Shown here piece by piece: positions 1 through 8,578 of a DNA stretch of 64,000 nucleotides. Every line of letters starts with the position of its first letter. The stretch's first letter is position 1. The notes beneath the pieces were generated by a model, which was not told the origin of the DNA, did no database searches, and saw only the letters and a program-made list of their open reading frames with translations. The stretch covers positions 12,479 through 76,478 of the forward strand of contig DATLBC010000140.1 of assembly GCA_035527095.1 (NCBI GenBank), written 5' to 3'. Both the position numbers and the translations under genes were made by a program. This DNA is from Sva-07 sp035527095 (GTDB lineage: Bacteria; Actinomycetota; Acidimicrobiia; Acidimicrobiales; Ilumatobacteraceae).

Positions 1-1
1 G

Positions 2-196
2 ACCAAGCGCGGCGAGAATGCCGCAGCGGTCGTGTTGGAGGCGCGAGTGATGGGCACTCCGATCGAGGCGCTGTGCGGGTTCGTGTGGGTGCCCTCTCGC
101 GATCCCAAGCAGTTGCCGGTGTGCGAGAAGTGCAAGAGCGTCTACGGGATGTACAAAGCGTTCAACGACGGCTTGAGCGACACGCCGAACGACTGA
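2..196 (+). CDS. DUF3039 family protein (5' truncated)
   Basis: This is the C-terminal 64 residues of a gene that begins before the window. The visible part carries the DUF3039 hallmark: a Cys-Gly pair followed by VWVPSRDP, then a C-x-x-C pair (VCEKCKSVY) that could form a small zinc-ribbon-like site. The family is small, largely actinobacterial and of unknown function. The gene ends 9 bases before the next start on the same strand, so the two may be cotranscribed. The family call is fairly safe; the role is unknown. Confidence 0.75.
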   Translation, partial: TKRGENAAAVVLEARVMGTPIEALCGFVWVPSRDPKQLPVCEKCKSVYGMYKAFNDGLSDTPND

Positions 197-205
197 CCCC
201 CCCCG

Positions 206-697
206 ATGGCCCAACTCCGCATCCGCCAGGCGGTGCGCGCGCTCCTCGTCACACCCGACCAGCACATCCTGCTCGTCCGTTTCGAGTTCCCGACCCGCAC
301 GGTGTGGGCGCTGCCCGGCGGCGGCCTCGACCCGGGCGAGACGCACATCGACGCGTTGCACCGCGAGCTGATCGAAGAGGTCGGGCTGCACGATCCTGTC
401 GTCGGTGCGCACGTCTGGGATCGCGAACACCTCATCGCCCACGACGACGGCCTGTGGGACGGTCAACGCGACCGCTACTACCTTGTCGAGACGGTCGAGC
501 GGTTCGAGCCGGCGCCGGCGCTGAGTTGGGAACAACTGCGCGCCGAGCGGCTCCACGAGTTGCGCTGGTGGCACATCGACGACATCGAACGGGCCACGAT
601 TGATGGCGCGTGGTTCTCGCCTCGAGCGCTCGCTGCCCATCTCCGGGTACTGATCAGCGACGGGCCGCCGGCAGCGCCAATCGACACCGGCGTGTGA
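206..697 (+). CDS. NUDIX hydrolase
   Basis: A 163-residue protein with a complete NUDIX box at about residues 37-59: GGLDPGETHIDALHRE followed by LIEEVGL, matching G-x5-E-x7-R-E-U-x-E-E-x-G-U, whose glutamates bind Mg2+. NUDIX enzymes hydrolyse nucleoside diphosphates linked to another moiety. A region with W-D-G-x-R-D-R-Y-Y follows the box, as in many ADP-ribose or dNTP-type members, but the substrate cannot be read from sequence. No Shine-Dalgarno or TAnnnT element precedes the ATG, which fits cotranscription with the DUF3039 gene just upstream. Confidence 0.9.
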   Translation: MAQLRIRQAVRALLVTPDQHILLVRFEFPTRTVWALPGGGLDPGETHIDALHRELIEEVGLHDPVVGAHVWDREHLIAHDDGLWDGQRDRYYLVETVERFEPAPALSWEQLRAERLHELRWWHIDDIERATIDGAWFSPRALAAHLRVLISDGPPAAPIDTGV

Positions 698-706
698 CAG
701 GCGCGG

Positions 707-946
707 TCACTCGGTGACTGTGTGGGCGACCAGCACGTTGTGCGGCGCCCGCTTGATCACGTCGCCTGCCGCCGAACCGGGCACCCGGCTCAACCCTCGG
801 ACTCGGCGCTTGCCGACGACGATCGTTCGGGCCTGGAGCCGCTCAGCCTCGACACACAGCACCGTGGCGGGGTCCCCCTGGCCGATTGTTCGACTGATCG
901 ACGGACCCTTTGGCCCGAGCACATACGCGTATTGATCAGCATCCAA
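707..946 (-). pseudogene. universal stress protein (UspA) C-terminal fragment
   Basis: The 79-residue reading frame matches only the second half of a UspA domain, which is usually about 140 residues. It has the segment ARTIVVGKRRVRGLSRV, the G-S-A-A-x-x-V motif and the terminal APHNVLVAHT strand, which in intact proteins form the ATP-binding GxxGSxxxxxVxxxAPxPVLVV signature. The N-terminal half with the first strand and Asp motif is missing and the upstream sequence does not supply it. I read it as a remnant in a zone of gene decay. A short expressed protein is possible but unlikely. Confidence 0.6.
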
Positions 947-1137
947 TTACACCGTCAGACTTGTCGATCTACTCGGTCGTCACCCCAACAATGCACACGA
1001 TTTGGGACGAATCTCCAGCTATTCATCTGTGTATGCAACTATTACTCGCGCAATGTATTGGAGAATTGACCCCGACATATTCCTTGTATTTCGGCAATGA
1101 TTTGGTTAACGTTTGCTGGATAGGGAAGGGGACGGAC
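947..1137. other. AT-richer intergenic region upstream of the cupredoxin genes
   Basis: This 191-base gap is clearly more AT-rich than its surroundings, especially about 1000-1110. It holds TTGACC at 1066-1071 as a possible -35-like element and TAGGGA 11 bases before the downstream ATG. No coding potential is evident. It probably holds the promoter of the two cupredoxin genes. Confidence 0.4.
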
Positions 1138-1572
1138 ATGGGGTCAATTCACAAGTCGATCGCGCTTCTTGCGCTGGGGTCGCTGATATTCGTGGGGTCT
1201 GCATGCGGGTCTGACGACGACGGGGGAAGTAGCGGTTCAACACAACTCGAGGCGACGCTGTCCGACTTCCAGTTCGAGCCTGACAGTTGGACCGCTGCGG
1301 CCGACGAGGACGTGACGATCGCCCTGACGAACGACGGAGCCGTCGCCCACGAATGGGTGATCCTGCAACCGGACGTCACCATCGCGAGCGAAGCCGATCT
1401 TCCCGCCACAGAGGAAGAACTGCTTGCCGACTTCGTGCTCACCGAGACCGAGGTGGAACCCGGCGAGACGCAGGACATGGTCTTCAACGTGCCGGCCGGG
1501 ACATACCAGATCATCTGCGCCATCGAAACCCATTTCGACGCCGGCATGGAGGGCACGCTCACCGTCGAGTGA
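1138..1572 (+). CDS. cupredoxin-domain lipoprotein
   Basis: A 144-residue exported protein with an N-terminal hydrophobic signal ending in GSAC, a likely lipobox, followed by a Gly/Ser/Asp-rich tether. The rest is one cupredoxin domain. The copper ligands of a type 1 site are visible: His in VAHEW, then C-x4-H-x4-M in ICAIETHFDAGM. It is likely a lipid-anchored blue copper protein for extracytoplasmic electron transfer or copper handling. I chose this ATG because the signal peptide starts there and a purine-rich Shine-Dalgarno (AGGGAAGGGG) sits just upstream, which is unusual in this window. A second cupredoxin gene follows after 4 bases. Confidence 0.85.
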   Translation: MGSIHKSIALLALGSLIFVGSACGSDDDGGSSGSTQLEATLSDFQFEPDSWTAAADEDVTIALTNDGAVAHEWVILQPDVTIASEADLPATEEELLADFVLTETEVEPGETQDMVFNVPAGTYQIICAIETHFDAGMEGTLTVE

Positions 1573-1576
1573 TGCC

Positions 1577-2035
1577 ATGTTCTCCAAGTCCGATCATCGA
1601 GGCATCACGAACGGTCGTGCATCCGCACTTGCGTCGATGCTCGCATCAGTTGCGCTGACGCTGGGGGTTGCGGGGTGCGGGCCCGACGGACCCGACATGG
1701 TGGGCGGGCAGATCGTCGACGTCGACGACACCGACGACGTCGCGCTCAGTTCGGGCGACTCGGTTCGAATCGCCATGTCCGAATTCGAGTTCTCCCCCCA
1801 CGAATTCATCGCCGAGCCCGGCGATTACTCCGGCGAACTCGTCAACGAGGGAGCGGTGCTGCACAATCTGACATTCGCCGACGGCACGTCGTACCCGGTG
1901 GCACCGGGCGAGTCCGTCACGATCGAGTTGCTGGTGCCCGATGACGGCCTGACGTTCTTCTGCTCGATCGAAGGCCACGAAGCCGCCGGTATGACTGGCG
2001 AGATCCACACACCAGAGACGCACGACAGCACCTGA
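1577..2035 (+). CDS. second cupredoxin-domain lipoprotein
   Basis: A 152-residue protein with a signal peptide ending in a good lipobox (VAGC) and one cupredoxin domain. The type 1 copper ligands are His in VLHNLTF and C-x4-H-x4-M in FFCSIEGHEAAGM, the same spacing as in the gene 4 bases upstream. The domain is otherwise quite diverged, so the pair is an old tandem duplication or two components of one redox chain. The two genes almost certainly share a transcript. The C-terminal tail EIHTPETHDST is echoed in a relic about 1 kb downstream. Confidence 0.85.
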   Translation: MFSKSDHRGITNGRASALASMLASVALTLGVAGCGPDGPDMVGGQIVDVDDTDDVALSSGDSVRIAMSEFEFSPHEFIAEPGDYSGELVNEGAVLHNLTFADGTSYPVAPGESVTIELLVPDDGLTFFCSIEGHEAAGMTGEIHTPETHDST

Positions 2036-2060
2036 CGGCCACCATCTCGGTCGTGCACCC

Positions 2061-2880
2061 TCAGCGCTGGTGGTGACTCGTTCGGATGATGCAGGTCTGC
2101 TGGGCGGTCGACGCGGTCGACATCAGGCGTCCGTCCTGGCTCCACATCCTCAGCACGCCGTGGCCGATCGAGCGGTGGAAACGCTCGGGGATCGACTCCA
2201 TCAGCACCCACTCAGTCGGCTCGGTATCGATGACACGCAAGGTGTTGTCGATGCTGGTCGCTCCCGGCATCGCACCCATCGCGGCGCCGTGCCCATGGGA
2301 ATGATGTCAGCGGCGTATGCCTGCGACGCCGGCGTGCCAATCTGGTAGCGACGATGCGGCACCAGATCGACAAGCTGGCGTGCTGCGGGTTGTCGACCGC
2401 CTCCATCCCGAAGGTTCCTGCAGCCAACCGGTGTTCCATCGTCCTGAAGAACGAGGTCGACAGATCCATCGCGAACGGGCCACCCATGTTCGGACAGTCA
2501 TCCGGCCCCGAAATACCGGGCATCTGGACGAACTGCGCCGTGTCAACCCCAGGCCGGATCGTGTGAGCGCACATCGACGTGAAGACGGGTGCGCCATCGA
2601 CGGTCGCAACGACTGGCGACTGGGACGTGACACGCCCCTCAGCGAGGACCGTGACCTGGAGTTCGACGGCGGAGCCAGGGGCCGGCGACCCGATGAACTG
2701 CGTCGTGATCCACTGCGGCGGTCGGTCGGTCGTGCGTTCCGCTGCTTCGATCGATGCGGCGATGCCACTGCCCCCGTAGAGGAACCCGGACGGCGTCGAG
2801 AGATCGGGACGAACAGCGAGTCGGTAGTGCCCGTCGCCTTCCGACTTCTGGAGATCGAGGAAGTCGAAGGTCGCCAGCAC
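2061..2880 (-). pseudogene. acyl-CoA thioesterase-like gene, frameshifted
   Basis: From the start at 2880, the first ~170 residues read as a hotdog-fold thioesterase: FDFLDLQKSEGD, the GFLYGGSG turn, then the strand VELQVTVLAEGRVTSQSPVV. After SLSIWCRI, near 2340, the frame breaks. The expected second half continues in other frames: WHAGVAGIRR, then AADIIPMG, then from 2279 GAMPGATSIDNTLRV and RMWSQDGRLMSTASTAQQ, a typical end for this family. At least two indels lie within 2280-2345. It lies between the intact cupredoxin pair and a cupredoxin relic. Sequencing error could explain one indel but hardly several. Confidence 0.7.
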
Positions 2881-2912
2881 GAGCGGAGGGGTCAGTCGGC
2901 CGAGCCGTCACG

Positions 2913-3136
2913 GGCGAGGACGATCTCCCCGACACCGAGGAGGAATTGCTCGCCGACTCGTGCTCACCGAGCACGGAAGTCGAATCCGGCGCGACCGAGG
3001 AAATGGTCATCAACGTTCCTGCGGGGACCCATCAGATCATCTGCGCCATCGACACCCATTTCGATGCCGGCATGGAAGGCACGAAGCGGCGGGAATGCGC
3101 GGCGAGATCCGCACGCTCGAACACCGCGACACCTGA
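2913..3136 (+). pseudogene. relic of a fused cupredoxin copy
   Basis: This segment encodes EDDLPDTEEELLADS, then EMVINVPAGTHQIICAIDTHF and DAGMEG, closely matching the C-terminal third of the cupredoxin encoded at 1138-1572. Then, in a shifted frame, it reads MRGEIRTLEHRDT followed by a stop, matching the tail GMTGEIHTPETHDST of the cupredoxin encoded at 1577-2035. The copy lacks an N-terminus, signal peptide and the first copper His, and contains a frameshift. It is best read as a degenerated duplicate of the tandem pair with the part between deleted. Confidence 0.7.
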
Positions 3137-3156
3137 CTGCCCGCGGGCGCCGCCCG

Positions 3157-3162
3157 TACAGT
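3157..3162 (+). promoter_or_regulatory. leaderless -10 element (kinase)
   Basis: TACAGT lies 7 bases before the GTG start at 3170, with no Shine-Dalgarno between. This fits transcription starting at the first base of the start codon. Confidence 0.5.
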
Positions 3163-3169
3163 TGGGTGG

Positions 3170-3778
3170 GTGACCATCGTGGCGATCGACGGGCCGACCG
3201 GCGTCGGGAAGAGCACCACCGCGCGTGCCCTGGCCGAACGACTCGGAGCCGACCTCCTGCTCGACCCCGTCTCGGTCAGTCCACTACTCGACGACTACTA
3301 CACCGGCGAGGCGGCGCCGGCGGCCGCACTCGACAGCGAACTCGCGTTCCTGCACGGGCGGGCGCGCTTGATGGCCGACGTCGAGCCGGGCCGGTTGGTC
3401 GTCAGCGACTTCACGGTGATGCGCACCGCGCCCTTCGCCGAGTTCCTTCACGACCCTGCCGATCGCCGACGGGTGCTCGACGAGATGCGAGAGCTCCTGG
3501 TGATGCTGCCGCGGGTGGACGTCCTCGTCCTGCTCGATGCGGCACCGGAGGTCCTGCTCGGGCGCGTCCGAACCCGCGACCGCAGCGCCGAAGAGGCGCT
3601 GACGATCGAGCACCTCGTCGAGCTCCATCGCCACTTTCGTGCGTGGCGCTCCGAACTGACCGCGCACGCCGACTCGACACTGGAGATCGACACGACGGAC
3701 TGGGACCCTCGTAGCAACAGCGACGTCGATGATCTCGTCACACGAGTCGCCTCCCTGCTCACCGTTCGCGGCACCTAG
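3170..3778 (+). CDS. deoxynucleoside kinase-like P-loop kinase
   Basis: A 202-residue P-loop kinase with Walker A GPTGVGKST at residues 8-16. The later segment LLGRVRTRDRSAEE resembles the arginine-rich lid of the dNK/dCK family, and TIEHLVELHRHFRAW follows it as in that family. Such enzymes phosphorylate deoxynucleosides for salvage; thymidylate kinases are the nearest alternative. The GTG start places MTIVAIDGPTG directly at the first beta strand, and a TAnnnT element 7 bases upstream supports it. Substrate specificity cannot be read from sequence. Confidence 0.75.
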   Translation: MTIVAIDGPTGVGKSTTARALAERLGADLLLDPVSVSPLLDDYYTGEAAPAAALDSELAFLHGRARLMADVEPGRLVVSDFTVMRTAPFAEFLHDPADRRRVLDEMRELLVMLPRVDVLVLLDAAPEVLLGRVRTRDRSAEEALTIEHLVELHRHFRAWRSELTAHADSTLEIDTTDWDPRSNSDVDDLVTRVASLLTVRGT

Positions 3779-3781
3779 GGT
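3776..3781 (+). promoter_or_regulatory. leaderless -10 element (enolase-superfamily gene)
   Basis: TAGGGT lies 8 bases before the ATG at 3790 and overlaps the stop codon of the kinase gene. No Shine-Dalgarno is present. Confidence 0.45.
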
Positions 3782-3789
3782 CGTCGGCG

Positions 3790-4977
3790 ATGCGCATCGT
3801 CGACTGCACCACGTTCGTGATCGCCAACCCGCCGCCGCACTTCGGCGGGCGGTACTTCATCGTGGTGAAGCTGACGACCGACACCGGCGTCGTCGGCTAC
3901 GGCGAGATCTACGTTGCGACGTTCGGCCCGCACACAGTGGCGGCGATGGTCGCCGATCTTGCCGATCGATGGGTGATCGACGCTGACCCCAACCGCATCG
4001 AGTTGCTCTGGCGGCAGATGTACTCGTCCGGTTATGCGCTGCGGCCAGACCCGACGCTGGTCGGGGTGATGAGCGGGATCGAGATGGCGTGCTGGGACAT
4101 CGTCGGCAAGGACGCCGGCAAGCCGATCTACGACCTGCTCGGCGGGCGGGTACACGAACGGATCCGCACGTACACCTACCTGTACCCCGCCGACGGACTA
4201 CCCGACGTCTACACCGACCCAAAGCAGGCTGCCGAGCAGGCGGCGTTCGAGGTGTCGCGTGGGTTCACCGCTGTGAAGTTCGACCCGGCAGGGCCGTACA
4301 CGGCGTTCGACGGGCACCAGCCGAGCCTCGGCGACATCGATCGATCGGTGACGATCACGGGCGCGATCCGTGAGGCGGTCGGGTCGCGGGCCGACCTGCT
4401 GTTCGGCACCCATGGACAGTTCACCGCCGCTGGCGCGATCCGGTTGGCGCAGCGGCTGGAGCAATTCGGCCCACTGTGGTTCGAGGAGCCGACGCAGCCC
4501 GACCAGCCCGAGGAGATGGCGCGGGTGGCGCGCCAGACGTCGATCCCCGTCGCCACCGGCGAGCGGTTGACGACGATCACCGAGTTCGCTGCGCTCGCGC
4601 GCCATCAGGCAGCGGCGATCTGGCAGCCGAACCTCGGGCGCTGCGGCGGGCTCTTGGCCGGCAAGAAGATCGCCGCGATCGCCGAGGCATCGGGGTGCCA
4701 GATCGCGCCGCACCTGTACTCAGGTCCGATCCTCGGCGCGGCCAACATCCAGCTGGCGGCGACGTTGCCCAACCTGCTGATCATGGAGGGGATCCAGGAC
4801 TGGACCGGCTTCCACGCCGACCTGCTGACCACGCCGATCCGGTGGGAGGACGGCCACGTGATCCCGTCGGTCGAGCCCGGCCTCGGCGTCGAGTTGAACG
4901 AAGCGGTGGCGCTGGCCCATCCCTACCCCGACGACGACGACCTCCACCTCTCGATGTCCACCGCCCCCGAGCGTTGA
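3790..4977 (+). CDS. mandelate racemase / muconate lactonizing enzyme family protein
   Basis: A 395-residue enolase-superfamily enzyme. The N-terminal capping domain (1-125) includes VVKLTTDTGVVGYGE and the GIEMACWDIVGKDAGKP signature. The barrel shows THGQF in the position of the first metal ligand strand, WFEEPTQPDQPEEM with the second ligand Glu, PVATGERL with the third, and CQIAPHLYSGP with a His in the catalytic-base position. The GER and PH pattern resembles the D-galactonate/gluconate dehydratase branch, so a sugar-acid dehydratase is likely, but the substrate is not determined. It converges on dnaE2 across a hairpin. Confidence 0.85.
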   Translation: MRIVDCTTFVIANPPPHFGGRYFIVVKLTTDTGVVGYGEIYVATFGPHTVAAMVADLADRWVIDADPNRIELLWRQMYSSGYALRPDPTLVGVMSGIEMACWDIVGKDAGKPIYDLLGGRVHERIRTYTYLYPADGLPDVYTDPKQAAEQAAFEVSRGFTAVKFDPAGPYTAFDGHQPSLGDIDRSVTITGAIREAVGSRADLLFGTHGQFTAAGAIRLAQRLEQFGPLWFEEPTQPDQPEEMARVARQTSIPVATGERLTTITEFAALARHQAAAIWQPNLGRCGGLLAGKKIAAIAEASGCQIAPHLYSGPILGAANIQLAATLPNLLIMEGIQDWTGFHADLLTTPIRWEDGHVIPSVEPGLGVELNEAVALAHPYPDDDDLHLSMSTAPER

Positions 4978-4980
4978 GTG

Positions 4981-5009
4981 TGTCCACTGGGGTCAGACCC
5001 CAGTTGACA
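4981..5009. terminator. hairpin between convergent genes
   Basis: TGTC-C-ACTGGGG and CCCCAGT-T-GACA form a 12-base stem with one mismatch around the loop TCAGA. It sits exactly between the stops of the converging enolase-superfamily gene and dnaE2, so a bidirectional terminator is the simplest role. There is no T run on either side. Confidence 0.6.
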
Positions 5010-5012
5010 CGG

Positions 5013-8000
5013 TCATCGGAAGTCGCGGGACTTCACGTTGGCGGGCATGGGGAGCGGGGCGAGGTGATCGGCGACGATGTTGACGACGCCTTCGGAACGC
5101 TCCAGGCGACCACGGATCAGCATCGCCGGTGCTTGCCGAGCGACCTTGCGGAACCTCGCCCAGCAGCCCTTCGAGATCACGACGTTGATCAGGCCCGTCT
5201 CGTCTTCGAGGTTGAGGAACGTGACCCCCTGCGCAGTCATCGGCCGCTGACGATGGGTGACCACACCGGCGACCTGCACGATCGAACCAGCTTCGGGATC
5301 CCACAGCTGCGACGACGTGAGTACACCGAGCCGGGTCAACTCGTCACGCACGAAGATCGTCGGATGACCGTCGGGCGACACACCGGTGGCCCACAGGTCG
5401 GCGACCGCTTCCTCGACCGGGGTCATCCCCGGCAGGCGCGGCGCGACGTCACCGGTGACCACACCTGGCAGGCGACCCGGCCGCGACTGGGCGGTGGCAC
5501 CGACGGTCCACAGCGCCATGCGGCGATCGAGGTCGAAGCACTCGCCGAACAACCCACCGGTCGCCATCGCCTCCAGCTGCACCAGCGTCAGCGACGGCAC
5601 CCGGCGCACCAGGTCCTCGGTGTCGGTGAACAACCCGCCGGCCGTGCGCGTCGCCTCGATCTCGGCGGCCAGCTCCGAGCCGATCCCCCGCACCGAGCCG
5701 ATCCCCAACCGGACCGCAACGCCGCCTTCTGAACCGTCACACGGCTCCAGCGTCGCTCCCGCCAACGACGCGTTGAGGTCCGGCGTATGGACCACCACCC
5801 CATGACGACGGGCGTCGCGCACCAACGTGTGGGGCGACCAGAACCCCATCGGCTGCGCGTTGAGCAGTGCCGCGCAGAACGCTGCGGGCTCGTGATACTT
5901 GATCCACGACGACGCGTACACGAGGTAGGCGAAGCTCACCGAGTGTGATTCGGGGAAGCCGTAGTTGGCGAACGCCTTCATCTTCATGAAGAGCTCCTCG
6001 GCGATCTCCCCGGTGATGCCCCGCTCAGCCATCCCGGCGAACAACCGCTCCTTCAAACGTTCCATCCGCGCCGCCGAACGCTTCGAGCCCATCGCCTGGC
6101 GGAGCTCATCGGACTGAGCTGCAGTGAACCCTGCCACGTCGATCGCCATCTGCATCAGCTGCTCCTGGAACAGCGGCACCCCGAGCGTCTTGCCCAATGA
6201 GTTCTCGAGCAACGGATGCAGGTACGTGATCGGCTCGACACCGTTGCGACGCCGGATGTAGGGGTGCACCGACCCGCCCTGGATCGGCCCCGGCCGGATC
6301 AGCGCCACCTCGACCACCAAATCGTAGAAACGGCGCGGCTTGAGCCGCGGCAGCGTCGCCATCTGCGCCCGCGACTCGATCTGGAACACGCCGACCGTGT
6401 CGGCACGGCACAGCATCCCGTAGACGTCGTCGTCCTGCGGAATGGTCGCCAGATCGATCTGGTAGCCGCGGTGTTCCCGAACGAGATCGACTGCATAGTG
6501 CAGCGCCGACAGCATCCCGAGGCCGAGCAGGTCGAACTTGACGAGGCCGGTTCGGGCGCAGTCGTCCTTGTCCCACTGCAGCACCGACCGCTTGTCCATC
6601 CGCCCCCACTCGACCGGGCACACCTCGATCACCGGCCGGTCGCAGATCACCATGCCACCGGAGTGGATCCCGAGGTGCCGTGGCGCGTCCTCGACCTCCA
6701 ACGCCAGTTCCAGGACCGGCTCGGGGATCGAACAATCGGGCTGTGCAGCGGTCGACGCCACCCCGCCCCAGCCATCGACCTGCTTCGACCATGCGTCCTG
6801 CTGGCCGGGCTCGAATCCGAGCGCCTTGGCCATGTCGCGCACCGCCGAACGTGCCCGATACGTGATCACGTTCGCGACCTGAGCCGTGTGATGGCGCCCG
6901 TAGCGCTCATACACGTACTGGATCACTTCCTCTCGCCGGCCGCTCTCGATGTCGACGTCGATGTCGGGCGGGCCGTCGCGTTCCGGCGACAGGAACCGTT
7001 CGAACAGCAGGCCGAGCGACACCGCATCTGCTGCCGTGACGCCGATCGCATAACAGACCGCCGAGTTGGCTGCACTCCCGCGCCCCTGGCAGAAGATGTT
7101 CGAGCGGCGACAGAACTCGACGATGTCCCACACGATCAAGAAGTACCCGGCGAAGTCGAGCTGTTCGATCAGCGCCAGTTCGTGGTCGATCGTCGTCCAC
7201 GCCCGGGCCCGCAGCGACAGGTCGTCGGCATGCACCGGCCGTTCTCCATAGCGACGGCGGGCACCCTCCTCGGTCACCTGTCGCAGGTGCTGCATCTCGG
7301 TCATGGCCGAGCCGTCGGGATGACGGGGACACGGGAACGGCGGCAGCTTCGGAGCGACGAGCGACAGGTCGAACGCTGCCGCCCGGCCGATCTCGGCAGC
7401 CCGCTCGATCACGCCGGGGTAGCGCAGGAATCGCTTCGCCTGCTCGACCCCCGAGCGGAGGTGAGCACCGGCCGCCGCAGGGAGCCACGGGTCGATCTGG
7501 TCGAGGCTGCGTCGAGATCGCACCGCGGCGAGCGCGGTCGCCAGCCGACGTTGCGCCGGGGTGGCGTAGTGGACGTTGTTGGTCGCCACGCACTCGACGC
7601 GCTCGCGGTTGGCGATCTCGACGAGCGCGTCGTTGCGGGCGGAGTCGAGCGGGTCGCCGTGGTCCCACAATTCCACCAACACCCGGTCGCGCCCGAACGC
7701 GTCGACCAACCGGAGCAGCTCACGGCGAGCAGCCGCCGGACCATCGGCGACCAACGATGCAGGCACCGCGCCCTTGCGGCAACCGGTGAGCACCCAGCCG
7801 TGCCCGGCAACGGCGTCGGCAACGTCACCGAACGTGAACTGCGGTGCCCCCTTCTCGCCGGCCAGATGTCCGTTGCTCAACGCCCGGGAGAGCCTGGCGT
7901 AGCCGTCGGGGCCGTCGGCAAGCGCGAGCAGGTGCGTACCGGACGGATCGGGCGCGTGCGAGTCCGGCACCATGCCGGTGTCGACCTGACGGAGTGTGTC

Positions 8001-8456
8001 GGCTTCCGACCGAGCGACGCGGGAGTTGCTCGGCGACTCGGCCGAGAGCGTGATCTCGGTGCCGAACACCGTTGGGAGGCCAACCGCCTTGGCCGCCTCG
8101 GCGAAGCGGACCACCCCGTAGAAGCCGTCGTGATCCGTGATCGCCAACGCCTCCAGCCCAAGGCGAGCAGCCTCGGTCGCCAGCTCCTCGGGATGCGATG
8201 CCCCGTCGAGGAACGAGAAGTTCGAATGACAGTGGAGCTCGGCGTACGGAACCGTCGGCATCCGCACGGTGGGCTGCGTCAGGTCGGATGGTGTCTCGAA
8301 TGGCTGGCGCTTCCGGCCCCATGCCGGGCCGTCACCCCCAGAGTTCCACGACGGACTCCCCGGAGCGCGCCCGTCTCGGCGTGCCCCTGCCGCCGGTTTG
8401 CCCGACAGCGTCGCTTCCAGTTCGCTCCACGTCCACGACGGGTTGTTGAACCCCAT
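5013..8456 (-). CDS. dnaE2: error-prone DNA polymerase III alpha subunit DnaE2
   Basis: An 1147-residue C-family polymerase. The PHP domain begins with YAELHCHSNFSFLDGASH near residue 75. The palm shows GRGSAANSAVCYAIG and the catalytic PDIDVDIE motif. HhH and OB-type regions follow, ending in QVAGVVTHRQRPMTAQGV. Length and N-terminus (MGFNNPSWTWSELEATL) match the DnaE2 subfamily, which performs translesion synthesis with ImuA' and ImuB in the SOS response. A longer start at 8492 exists, but it would put the LexA box inside the gene, so I chose the ATG at 8456, just downstream of the box. imuA'-imuB lie 1.6 kb upstream on the same strand. Confidence 0.95.
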   Translation of the reverse strand: MGFNNPSWTWSELEATLSGKPAAGARRDGRAPGSPSWNSGGDGPAWGRKRQPFETPSDLTQPTVRMPTVPYAELHCHSNFSFLDGASHPEELATEAARLGLEALAITDHDGFYGVVRFAEAAKAVGLPTVFGTEITLSAESPSNSRVARSEADTLRQVDTGMVPDSHAPDPSGTHLLALADGPDGYARLSRALSNGHLAGEKGAPQFTFGDVADAVAGHGWVLTGCRKGAVPASLVADGPAAARRELLRLVDAFGRDRVLVELWDHGDPLDSARNDALVEIANRERVECVATNNVHYATPAQRRLATALAAVRSRRSLDQIDPWLPAAAGAHLRSGVEQAKRFLRYPGVIERAAEIGRAAAFDLSLVAPKLPPFPCPRHPDGSAMTEMQHLRQVTEEGARRRYGERPVHADDLSLRARAWTTIDHELALIEQLDFAGYFLIVWDIVEFCRRSNIFCQGRGSAANSAVCYAIGVTAADAVSLGLLFERFLSPERDGPPDIDVDIESGRREEVIQYVYERYGRHHTAQVANVITYRARSAVRDMAKALGFEPGQQDAWSKQVDGWGGVASTAAQPDCSIPEPVLELALEVEDAPRHLGIHSGGMVICDRPVIEVCPVEWGRMDKRSVLQWDKDDCARTGLVKFDLLGLGMLSALHYAVDLVREHRGYQIDLATIPQDDDVYGMLCRADTVGVFQIESRAQMATLPRLKPRRFYDLVVEVALIRPGPIQGGSVHPYIRRRNGVEPITYLHPLLENSLGKTLGVPLFQEQLMQMAIDVAGFTAAQSDELRQAMGSKRSAARMERLKERLFAGMAERGITGEIAEELFMKMKAFANYGFPESHSVSFAYLVYASSWIKYHEPAAFCAALLNAQPMGFWSPHTLVRDARRHGVVVHTPDLNASLAGATLEPCDGSEGGVAVRLGIGSVRGIGSELAAEIEATRTAGGLFTDTEDLVRRVPSLTLVQLEAMATGGLFGECFDLDRRMALWTVGATAQSRPGRLPGVVTGDVAPRLPGMTPVEEAVADLWATGVSPDGHPTIFVRDELTRLGVLTSSQLWDPEAGSIVQVAGVVTHRQRPMTAQGVTFLNLEDETGLINVVISKGCWARFRKVARQAPAMLIRGRLERSEGVVNIVADHLAPLPMPANVKSRDFR

Positions 8457-8460
8457 CCAC

Positions 8461-8466
8461 CCAGTA
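8461..8466 (-). promoter_or_regulatory. putative -10 element of dnaE2
   Basis: Read on the minus strand this is TACTGG, 2 bases downstream of the LexA box and 4 bases before the ATG. The geometry relative to the LexA box is the same as at imuA', which supports it although the hexamer is imperfect. Confidence 0.4.
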
Positions 8467-8468
8467 TC

Positions 8469-8480
8469 GAACACATGTTC
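8469..8480. promoter_or_regulatory. LexA (SOS) box of dnaE2
   Basis: GAACACATGTTC is a perfect GAAC-N4-GTTC actinobacterial LexA operator. Its flanks (TATC before, GC after) are identical to those of the box before imuA'. It lies 12 bases upstream of the chosen dnaE2 start, where bound LexA would block RNA polymerase. Confidence 0.9.
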
Positions 8481-8578
8481 GCTTCTCCGCAACCCGCACT
8501 CTCCACCCCATCCCCGAAAAATGCGCAGGACCGGCGCAGGAGCGGGCAGATCTGCGCATGTTTTGGGTTCGGTCCGGG

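Noticed and set aside
1755..1775. T-loop-like GGTTCGAATC suggesting a tRNA
   Set aside because: It lies inside the second cupredoxin gene, and no acceptor stem or anticodon arm can be folded around it.
8457..8492. Upstream in-frame start for dnaE2 at 8492
   Set aside because: It would place the LexA box inside the coding sequence; the ATG at 8456 matches the N-terminus of DnaE2 relatives.
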